Assembly: GCA_963682055.1 (NCBI GenBank)
Contig: OY821749.1
Coordinates: 25,737,631-25,801,630 of the forward strand
Length of the DNA stretch: 64,000 bases
Reading direction: 5' to 3'
Source: Primula veris
Lineage: Eukaryota; Streptophyta; Magnoliopsida; Ericales; Primulaceae
The notes below the pieces were generated by a model that was given only the letters and a program-made list of their open reading frames with translations, was not told where the DNA came from and ran no database searches. Position numbers and translations under genes: made by a program. Positions within the stretch are counted from its first letter, which is position 1; each line of letters opens with the position of its first letter. This document shows, piece after piece, positions 55,789-64,000 of the stretch.

Positions 55789-57126
55789 ATGGTTCGTACG
55801 AAGAGAGCCTCACTCAACCTCGTTGATGAACATGAGGACGAGGTCGTGCCTCCACCACCTCGCCGTCCGGCTATTCCTCGTGCCCCACGCACCGGCTCCT
55901 CCACCGCTTCTCGCTCGGGCCCCGGTTCCTCTTCCGGCCCTCTTTCTCCTCTCTATCCACCCGAGATGGGTAAAAGAGGTATATTGACCAACTTCACTCT
56001 AGATATGCCTTTATTCCGTGAACGATTTTCCGCTCTAATGATAGATTTAAGTTTTTACAAACTCGATACTATCTTCACTCTTAAAGAGCCTTTTTACAAA
56101 GAAAATGTCTACGAATTTTATTATAACCTAACTCTCGATAGGGATAATGATGGCGCACTCCGTTTGCGTTCATCGTTTAACGGACAACCTTTCGTTTACG
56201 GTATAGACCGTCTACGAACCCTCTTACGCCTAGATAGCGACGGTTTCCATGAGTCTAGTGAGGAACTTTGTGAGACTCTCGAGATCGATCACTTCAATGA
56301 TCTCAAAGATGAAATTTTTCATCCCCTCCATCAAAATCGATCCAACAAAGCCCACGGCCTTCTTTTTCGCAATAAATTGGCCTATCACATCCTATCTCAC
56401 ATTGTCCTACCTCACACTTCCAATTTCACGGATGTCACCAACGAGTATATCTTTCTCCTCGGGTGCATCCATCGCCGAGTCAAACTCGACTTTGCTACCC
56501 TCATTTTCCTTAAGATGGACTCGCTCAAAACGAAATCCAAGAATGGGCTACCCTACGGTGCCTTGATTTCGGCCATCTTGAAAGACCAAAATCTCGTTCC
56601 CGGTGGAACATTGTTCAAAAATAAGGACAAACATATTTGGGACACTTCCTATCTTTCCCAAATGTCCATAAAATTCCATAATACCGACAAGTTCATAACT
56701 TGGTCCGGTAAGCGGGTATCCGGCCCCAACTATGCTCCTCTCACCCCCGAAGAGGAAGAATACGTCGGCCCTAAGCCAACACCACAAGCCGCTCGTGAGG
56801 ATTTCTCCTCCGAGTCTCTTCCCCCCACCGATATTCCTACATCCTCTCGTCCCTCTCGACGACAAGGAAAAGCTCAAGTAGGATCTTCTCACCGTCCTCC
56901 GCGCAACGAACAATTCTACGACGATCTCTACATCGACCAATATCAAAATGCGCGACTTCACCGACGCATGTTTCGTGCCATGAACACATGTCAAGAAGAT
57001 TTGGACGAAATCGATAGGTTGAGCGCCGAGCAAAGGGCGAAATTCCACGGCTATTTTCCCGACCTTGCCGGGCCCCATGACAACAACGAAGACGAAGAGG
57101 ATGATGCGACCTCCCACCGCGACTAG
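55789..57126 (+). CDS. Putative plant transposon protein (Transposase_32-like), inside the MULE
   Basis: A single uninterrupted 445-aa frame with a good plant start context (CAACAATGG). A 5' leader of about 220 bases begins like a plant UTR (AAAACCCTAATTTC). Residues 1-60 are Arg/Pro/Ser-rich and disordered. About 76-272 form a globular region with RERFSALMIDLSFYKLD, YGIDRLRTLLRLD and LPHTSNFTDVTNEYIFLLGC, then NGLPYGALISAIL. This matches my memory of the plant-only 'putative plant transposon protein' family (Pfam Transposase_32); relatives are often loosely labelled envelope-like in retrotransposon ORFs. Residues about 330-445 are low-complexity, with a basic segment and an acidic end (NNEDEEDDATSHRD). 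I see no DDE catalytic pattern, zinc finger, signal peptide or membrane helix. It could be MULE-borne cargo captured from a retroelement. Function unknown. Confidence 0.8.
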   Translation: MVRTKRASLNLVDEHEDEVVPPPPRRPAIPRAPRTGSSTASRSGPGSSSGPLSPLYPPEMGKRGILTNFTLDMPLFRERFSALMIDLSFYKLDTIFTLKEPFYKENVYEFYYNLTLDRDNDGALRLRSSFNGQPFVYGIDRLRTLLRLDSDGFHESSEELCETLEIDHFNDLKDEIFHPLHQNRSNKAHGLLFRNKLAYHILSHIVLPHTSNFTDVTNEYIFLLGCIHRRVKLDFATLIFLKMDSLKTKSKNGLPYGALISAILKDQNLVPGGTLFKNKDKHIWDTSYLSQMSIKFHNTDKFITWSGKRVSGPNYAPLTPEEEEYVGPKPTPQAAREDFSSESLPPTDIPTSSRPSRRQGKAQVGSSHRPPRNEQFYDDLYIDQYQNARLHRRMFRAMNTCQEDLDEIDRLSAEQRAKFHGYFPDLAGPHDNNEDEEDDATSHRD

Positions 57127-58139
57127 GCGGATATCATTTTATTCATTTTCATGTTTTTTTTTTTATGATGTCAAAGGTGGAGAAATACCTCTCTTTTTGT
57201 TTCATTGTTTTTCTTTCCCGTTGTACGAACTTCGTTTGTTTTTGATGTAATAAGTAGCATGATTATATTATGAATTGTGTTTATGTTGCTTTTAAACATG
57301 CTTGTTATAATCTATGACGTTGTGAGAATGTGCTTCATAATATGCGTTTTTATCTTATGATATTGCATTTAGTGCGCTTAAATTGCTAGTTGATTGGGTT
57401 ATTCATATGTCTTTCATTTGTGGCGATTGACCTTTTTTAGATGTTATTATAACTTGTGCGCATATATATCTAGTTGATTGGTTTATTTGTGTTGTTTTTC
57501 ATTTGTGGCGATTGACGGTTTTTAGGCAAAACTATGGCCAATTTTTCGCTTGCATTTGATCGTTCGTTTTCCTTAATCGTTTAGCTTTGTTTAACTTCGT
57601 TTTAAATCGGATGTTCTGACATTTACTTGTTTTAAATCGGATGTTTAGTAAAACGTCACCTACACATCTTGTACTAAACATATTAATTTACGACATCATT
57701 TTATGTGATAATACTAGTGCTATAAATCTTTCGAAAAATCCGATCCAACACTCGTACTAAACATATCTATCAGTTAAATTTTAGCACAAATGTAAAAATA
57801 ATGTCATACATCTGATCAATTATGTGAAGAGCTATATACTAGCTGATCATTCAAAATATACTTATTATTCTAACGTAATACAGTGAGTGTAGCTCTTTAA
57901 TTTATAGCACATGTATAACATCTCATTTTCTCTTTTTATTTCTTTTTTACTTTCACAATTATCAGTGCATCACTTAAAAAAAAAAAACGGTCCTTTCCAA
58001 TTATATATTCGTCCTTTTCTTTTCTATTTACGACATCATTTTTTAAGAGATCATGTTCAAAAAGGGGATATGTTTTTATATATTTTTTGCCAAATCAGTG
58101 TCGAAAAGTGCAAAAAATTCTTCTTATGTAAATTGTTTA

Positions 58140-58569
58140 CAGTCGATCGGTCGACTGTGAAAAACGACCGATCGTTTTTCAACAGATGACCGATCGTTCT
58201 AAAAAACGACCGATCGTTTCAGATCACATTTCTTCCAGAGAGTCCACAAGAAAAACGACCGATCGTTTTTCAGAAACGACCAATCGTTTTAGGTATGATT
58301 TCTTCCACAGAGTTCACAATAAAAACGACCGATCGAATTGTTAAAAACGACCGATCGTTTTTGGTCTGAAAAACGACCGATCGAATTGGACATAACGACC
58401 GATCGTTTTTGGTCCAAATTGTTCCAGAGAGTTCATGATAAAAACGACCGGTCGTTTTTATCATTTCGATCGGTCGTTTTTCGAAAGTAGACCATTTTGG
58501 GAATATTACAGAAAGGTAGCCCATTCTGGGAATTTATGTGAGCCACTGTACCATTTTGGCAAAAAACTC
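58140..58569. repeat. Right inverted arm of the MULE, with GACCGATC array
   Basis: The strictly inverted part is 58273-58569. The motif array starts earlier, at 58140 with the near-palindrome ACAGTCGATCGGTCGACTGT. About twelve GACCGATC-type motifs are present (one as GACCAATC), mostly in the context AAAACGACCGATCGTTTTT. Confidence 0.88.
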
Positions 58570-58729
58570 TTCAAACTTGGGCCTATAAGTGAACCAAAAC
58601 ACTTAACTTTATAACCGTAACCATTTATATAACAATATTTGTTAAAAATAATTAGGAAAACAATTATATAAAACAACTACTTTTGAAAATGGAGATCTAA
58701 AATAATTCGGTTTTTTTTTGGGGGGGGGG

Positions 58730-59560
58730 TGGTGGTTTAGGTCCGTGTCTCTTGGACGTAGGCCCAAAACCGGTCCTGACTGGATTAGATGGTCTAGAAT
58801 TACTAAATATACTGCCGAGGGTGCTCTAAGTATTAGAGATATTTCTGAATTTATGAATGCTTTACATTTCAAAATGAGTTGGGAAGTTACTCGAAAGTGA
58901 AACTTCTTGGACTGTATTTATGTATCACAAATATTTTTCTAAAACATATGAATTGGTCAAATCCTATTTTTAAAAGTAATCACTCATATGTTTGGATTTG
59001 TTTTGGTAAAAAAATTTCCTCTATTAATTAATAAAAGTGAATGGAGTGGAGTGTTAATGAAGGTTCAGACAGCTTTTGGTGTGAGAATTGGTAATGAAAG
59101 TGACGGACTTCTTTGTCATTCATTCAATGTTAATTTTCCCAATGTATTGCTTAATCAGATAATTAAAGGTTGCTGTTGGGATGTGCATTTCCTCAAATTA
59201 ATGGGTGGTAATGAATAAGAGAGTTGCACAATTTTCTATGTACTTGAGAGATGGTAGTGACATCAGGCATTGGCCTATTTCTTCCAATGGTAGTTTTACT
59301 CTTAAAAATACCTATAATTTTTTGAGAAATAAAAGTGGTAAATTTTGTATAGCTAAATTTATGTGGAATTCCACTCTTCCCATTAAATTTTTTTGTTTTG
59401 CATGGAAATTATGGCACTCAGCCATTAATCTTGATCATGATATTAAAGGATTTGGCATTACTTTAGCTTCTAAATGTTCTTGTTATTTGAGACATAAAGA
59501 GAACTCTACTGACCATTTGTTTGGCCAATGTACAGATTACAACTCATGAAATGGTACCAG
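58730..59560 (+). pseudogene. LINE remnant: reverse transcriptase C-terminus and zf-RVT region
   Basis: Frames near 58770-58880 read WIRWSRITKYTAEGALSIRD and ISEFMNALHFKMSW, matching the post-RT 'W..I..PK..GGLGIRDL..FN.ALL.K..W' segment of plant L1 LINEs. From 59205, ISSNGSFTLKNTYNFLRNKS, then LPIKFFCFAWKLWHSAI and a Cys-rich segment ending STDHLFGQC match the zinc-binding zf-RVT region. Several frameshifts and stops separate the parts. No 5' half and no clear tail. Confidence 0.8.
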
Positions 59561-59589
59561 GGTACTTGGTGGTAATTAACTGACCGGTA

Positions 59590-62100
59590 ACTGCACCTTT
59601 TAGCATTTAGATTGTGATTTAGTACAAGGGGATTAAAACTAAATTGTTTACAAGTGTTTTGCTTGAATTTTGAGTCCTGTTGATACACTAAATAGAACAG
59701 TTTTATAAAGAAAAATATGGATCTTGTGAATTATTTATGTTGAAGATGGATTTGAATGATAGTGCATGCCGCATGTGTTGTGACTCGTTTATTCACTTAT
59801 CACGACTTATCCTTTAATTTATATGACTTTCGATATTGCAACTATCCACTGTTTTTGTCATTAATCTAGCATGAGTATATGAGCTGATGTTGATTTTGCA
59901 TATTGATAATGTTATTGGAAACAATACTATATATGGTATATATATGAGGTGCTACAAAAAAAAGTATGGTTATGTAGTACTTGCTCGGGATCTTAATATA
60001 ATAAGATATCTCAAAGGCCTTCACTGATCCACTATCGCACCCTATTTGGTGCAATTTATGCACCAAATAGTTTTCTAACGTGACACTAAAGTAATGCACT
60101 CTCTATACTGTTTTGGTACAAACTATATTTAGTGTAACACTATTCATCCATACTTAAACACTATAAAATAGTAAATTCTTCGTTTATAATCCGGTAAGAT
60201 GGGTCAAGTAGTAAATTCTATAAAGTCCATCTAGAAAGTAATGAAACCAAGAAAAGCATTGGACTATCATTTGGTATTTGTAATCCGCTATCATTTATAA
60301 TCCCGTAATAGCTAGTCTGGTCGTACTCGATCATAGTCCCGGGGCTAATAGTATTGTAACTCTTGTTTCATAGATAAAAGAACATTCAACAATTGACCGT
60401 CAATGAACCCATCCAACAATTCGATGATAAATCGGTGGGAAGATACAAATGTCGTGAGCACGGAGGTACTACTGTTAAATTTAAAAATAGATGAACATTC
60501 AAGTAGATTTCATCATTCAAGCTTGGTCACATTCAGAAGAAGATATAAACACAAAAAATAATCATATTATGAGAAGCATCATTGAAGTCAATTAACAAGA
60601 TTTTTCATTCATTTATGATATTTTATGGAACATGATACAATTATACAAACCACTTAGTTTCCAACAACAAAGATATAAGACAAACCAGTTCAACAATTTT
60701 CTCAAAAAACGTGGGATACTTGTTGTTGTCTATTCCTCTTAACGGGGGGGACACAGCACATGCATGACTGCACAAGTAACGGTGGATGCATAAATAAAAT
60801 CTTATGAAGTATATATTAACATGACAAAAAAACAGATGCATTTTTGCTTTTTTAGGCAGTAAAATATGTATTTTGTTTTTTTATGAAATAATATAATTTT
60901 GTATGTTATATTTTTGTTTTAATGTTTTGAAATCAATATCGAACACTATCGTGAATCTAGCTCATTATTATTTAGGGTGTGCCACATACTAAAAACATAA
61001 CACATATTAATATTAATGAACTCAAAAATATATATCCTAAAATTAATTTAAAATTAAAACTAAAAAATATTAAAAATATAACAAATGTTAATGAACTCAA
61101 AAATATCTACCCTAAAATTAATTTAAAATTAAAACTAAAAAATATCATTGGTTGTCACACCCTAAATAATAGTGTATTTTGAAATTAACACCAAACGATT
61201 AACATTATCGTGAATATAATACACTATTATTTTGGTTATGTCACATATTAAAAACCTAATATTTATTAATAAACCTAAAAATATATTAAATAGATTCAAT
61301 TGAGATAAGATTTTGCGTGCTTGAAAGGCAAGGCAGATTGCCTAAGATTTTTCAGCGCAGTCAACTATAAAAAAGAAAGGGTCATGAGATGTCAACGTTA
61401 AGGGGTTACATGACCAGAAAAAAATGTGTAGAAAATTAAGGCAGGCATGAGATATTTTATTTGCAAAGTGTCATTTTTAAAAAAAAAATTAAAAAATAGG
61501 GTAGGGCATGACCTTTATATGTCGTCCGTGGTTCATAGTTATGATTTTTTTTTTTGAAAGTGTACATTTGGTTAATTTAACTCAAAGCTGTGTTCTTTTC
61601 TAGATTTTGGCCCGAATAAAAGCAAGGATTTCTACACTTTGTACGCCGTCGTTATTTTCGCTTTAAACGCGATCATATTGCTTTTTCCTTGCTATACTAT
61701 AGTATGATTCTTTTTCAAATTAATACACTATCAAGAAAAGAGTTAAACTAGATACCACCCAAATCTTCCCGACAGGATAATTGAAAAAAATCGTTGCCAA
61801 ACGGGTCTACAAAAAAAAGAGTAAAACATTTTCTCTTCATAGTGTGTTTCTCCTCTGAAAAGTAAACCAAAAAAATGAAACCACTTTTATGATTTTCCTT
61901 CATTTCATACCTACATCTTACAAATAAAACGATACTCCTAAAAAAGAAAGGGAAACAAATTGAACTTTGAGCAGTGCTCCAAGTTCAGTTTATTGAAGGA
62001 TTCACACAAAGGAGCAGCGCTCCGTAGCTACATCCTCACAATAGTGCCCGAATTTGACCAGTTGAAAACAATGTTTCAGTCCGAACAAGGCTGGTGATCA
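59590..62100. other. Intergenic spacer
   Basis: No gene seen. It contains an inverted-repeat element at 60963-61175 and otherwise AT-rich sequence. The part nearest 62714 is probably the long 3'UTR of the minus-strand KH gene. Confidence 0.55.
60963..61175. mobile_element. Inverted-repeat element with an internal duplication
   Basis: The left end ATTATTATTTAGGGTGTG pairs with the right end CACACCCTAAATAATAGTG. A segment of about 75 bp (AATGAACTCAAAAATAT onward, at 61015 and 61090) is tandemly repeated inside. It is the same family as 42774-42912. A related but shorter block follows to about 61280. Confidence 0.65.
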
Positions 62101-62714
62101 TTTTATTTGTATATTTCAGCTATTCTACAAGTCCCATACCAGAATGAACATAAAAGAGGGATAAATGCTAAAAAATAAATAGAGAAGCAAAGTCAAACAA
62201 CAATCAAATATGTATCCACACATAAAATTTCCATTTGCTTAAGGGCAAAAAAAACCAAATCTTGAAGATGCAAATAAGAAAAACAGCAAACAAAAGAAAG
62301 ACTTTGTACCCAATTATACCCACACATATGTTGCTTAAGGCCTCTTACTCTACAGAACCTTATGCCTACATAACATAATAACTACATTCACAGGTTCACA
62401 CACTGCCAGATGAATAAATTAAATGGATGAAGTTAACAAGAACTGAAACTGCCAACCCTAGATCCTAGACCCAACTATATGAAAAAGGCACGAAAATATA
62501 TATAATTGTTCCCATTTAGGTGTTTTTCTGTTCCACCAAGTTTGTCTTCTGTCGTTCCAACAATTACAAATAGAAAACCCAACCCGAGACTCACCGCCAA
62601 AGGATCCTAGCCCTTTGTATTTAGGTATAACACATGAGAAAATGAAGTATACAGGGGCTCCATGTTATACATCATATTTAGTATTGCAATGATGATGATG
62701 ATGTGAAGAGGACT

Positions 62715-62861
62715 TTAACGACCTGTTTTTGCACGTTTCATTCCACTTGTGTTGAAAGGAGAGATGCTGCCACTTGGACCGGGACTATCCTCTCTGATAT
62801 TGGAATTTAGCATTGCCAATTCTCGCAACTGTTGCCTCTTGATAAAGTCATGTGTTTCCTC
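62715..62861 (-). CDS. Last exon of a QUAKING-like KH-domain RNA-binding protein (partial)
   Basis: After an acceptor (ATATTGCAG), the exon encodes 48 residues: [20 protein letters not shown], then [14 protein letters not shown] and MKRAKTGR and a TAA at 62717-62715. This tail is diagnostic for the plant STAR/QUAKING-like KH proteins (Arabidopsis At3g08620, At2g38610 and relatives; rice SPIN1 group). These bind RNA and act in splicing or RNA control, including flowering time in rice. The KH and dimerisation domains are encoded upstream. I found no further exon between 62862 and the right edge, so the preceding intron is at least 1.1 kb and the rest lies outside. The 3'UTR should extend left from 62714; a GAT microsatellite lies at about 62690-62703. 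Confidence 0.9.
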   Translation of the reverse strand, partial: EETHDFIKRQQLRELAMLNSNIREDSPGPSGSISPFNTSGMKRAKTGR

Positions 62862-64000
62862 CTGCAATATAAGGTAATGTATAGAGGTATGAGGAACAAA
62901 AAATAATGGCTTTGAAAGAACCAACAGACAATATATGTAGAGATATATGCACTTGCAGGTATACCACATGGGTTTACTCGTACCAAACTCTTAAACTTGG
63001 GAAAAGATAGAGAAATCGGAACCAAGTGATGGTGGTTATTTTGGTAAAAAGTCTTGAGTACTAACTGTGTCATGTATTATTTACCGTCCATTGTTTAGCA
63101 AAAAAATTATCTCGCAGACCACCGCAGTAACGAACACCCCTCGTAAAGCTTAATGTAAGAGGAAAAAAGCTTTGAAAAACATAAAGCGTAAACATAGGGA
63201 TGACAGCCTATGGAAACTGAAGAGAAGTTCAAATGAAGGCACAGGGAGACCAGAAAAAACATCTATAGCCACTAATCAACTTATTCAGCAACCGTCAACA
63301 AAAAAAGCTCATTCAGACCCTTAATTATAGTCCACTTAGGTTTAAATTAATATTAAGAAATGTTGGTTAGAGCTAGTTAAGAGTAATAAATATGTGTATC
63401 AATTTGCATATATACCCTTAAAATATTAATCATATTCATGATTTGCAAATAAAAAATACACACTAAATATGGGTATATGAGGGCGAGCCTGTGCGCAACG
63501 GTAAAATTGTTGTCATGTGACCTGGAGGTCACGGGTTCAAGTCGTGGAAGCAACCTCTTGCAAAAGTACAATGGACGGCTGTCAACATTAGATCCAAAGT
63601 GACCCGATCCTTCCCCGAGCCCCGCGCATAGCGGGATCTTTAGCACCGGGTTAGCCCTTTTTATATGAGGAACTAAAATCTTTTACTCCTAAAAGACAAG
63701 CTGGACTACTATTTTGGGACGGAGTAAAAATAAAATTGGACTATTATTTGGGACAGAGAGAGTATATTTAACCTACCAATTTCATCATTAATTCATTTCT
63801 AAATAAATATACGAGATAAAAGGATGAAGAGAACTGGTTGACATTCTGGAAGGCCATGGAAAGGAGAAAAAGGGAAAGTGACATGAGAGAGAGGGTAGAG
63901 TAGAGAGCAAGTGCAAGATGTGATCATGGTAAGAAAAATAGAGGGAATTTGTTATGGAGCGAGGGGGGATTTTTCTAACAAGTTTCTATCTGGGGTGGCA
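62862..64000. other. Intron of the KH gene, reaching the right edge
   Basis: No coding exon recognised on either strand. It holds a SINE (63483-63661) and, at about 63685-63760, two copies of a Stowaway-like right end (TTTGGGACGGAGTA and TTTGGGACAGAGAGAGTA). I found no left partner for these. Confidence 0.6.
63483..63661 (+). mobile_element. tRNA-derived SINE (Au-type) with 9-bp TSD
   Basis: TATATGAGG flanks both sides exactly, at 63474-63482 and 63662-63670. Inside are GTGACCTGGAGGTCACGGG, the B-box GGTTCAAGTCG, GCAACCTCTTGCAAAA and CCCCGCGCATAGCGGGA before a T-rich end. This order is the well-known widespread Au SINE of angiosperms. The copy is nearly full length. Confidence 0.88.

Larger units (their letters stand above)
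55166..58569. mobile_element. Mutator-like element (MULE) with long inverted arms, 3.4 kb
   Basis: A perfect 9-bp duplication, TTCAAACTT, lies at 55157-55165 and 58570-58578. The termini GAGTTTTTTGCCAAAATGG and CCATTTTGGCAAAAAACTC are exact inverse complements. Inverted similarity continues to about 55458 on the left and 58273 on the right at roughly 85-90% by eye. A 9-bp duplication plus terminal inverted repeats over 100 bp is the classic MULE signature. The only substantial ORF inside (55789-57126) is not a recognisable MURA transposase, so the element was probably mobilised in trans or carries a different protein class. The 3' non-coding part (57127-58140) includes a diverged 65-bp direct duplication (about 57376 and 57460, both with CATTTGTGGCGATTGAC). 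Confidence 0.9.

Noticed and set aside
56548..57117. 189-codon frame antisense to the MULE ORF
   Set aside because: It is a shadow of the GC-richer coding strand with no recognisable motif.
55166..58569. Reading the MULE as an LTR retrotransposon or as a CRISPR-like array
   Set aside because: The arms are inverted, not direct, and the flanks carry a 9-bp duplication. The motif spacing is irregular with no unique spacers, and this is a plant nuclear genome.
63483..63661. tRNA gene suggested by a B-box and hairpin-like arms
   Set aside because: The sequence continues as the known SINE body with a 9-bp target duplication, and no complete cloverleaf was found.

Overview
This window is nuclear DNA of a flowering plant, almost certainly a eudicot. 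It is AT-rich and has multi-exon genes with GT-AG introns and plant-specific protein families. It also carries a dense load of small transposons (Stowaway, Harbinger and hAT MITEs, tRNA-derived SINEs, LINE and Copia remnants). No tool was run. Exon models were built by hand from reading frame, splice sites, phase and remembered family motifs.

Gene layout. (1) 2625-8407, minus: a Ser/Pro/Arg-rich AT3G09000-type protein in five exons. (2) 18272-20587, plus: a secreted VSP/acid-phosphatase protein of HAD class IIIB in three exons. (3) 22876-28029, plus: the chloroplast GNAT acetyltransferase SNAT1/NSI in eight exons. (4) 32495-35327 and 37341-39978, plus: a tandem pair of Bet v 1/MLP (norcoclaurine-synthase-like) genes. 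The second copy is intact. The first is broken by a Stowaway MITE in its first exon. (5) 45848-50900, plus: a ZIP metal transporter of the At3g08650 type with a 5'UTR intron. (6) 52328-53814, minus: a RETICULATA-RELATED plastid membrane protein. (7) 62715-62861, minus: the last exon of a QUAKING-like KH RNA-binding protein whose other exons lie beyond the right edge. From memory, the ZIP, RETICULATA-RELATED and KH genes match the Arabidopsis run At3g08650, At3g08640/30 and At3g08620, so the right half looks like an old conserved block.

The most unusual object is a 3.4 kb element at 55166-58569. It has a perfect 9-bp target-site duplication, inverted arms of about 295 bp, and many copies of the motif GACCGATCG in each arm. 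It carries one intact 445-codon ORF of the 'putative plant transposon protein' (Transposase_32-like) type, and I see no MURA transposase. It looks like a Mutator-like element with unusual cargo.

The other intergenic stretches and introns are mostly AT-rich spacer with transposons, tandem repeats and retroposon insertions. Many of these have recognisable target-site duplications and are listed one by one.
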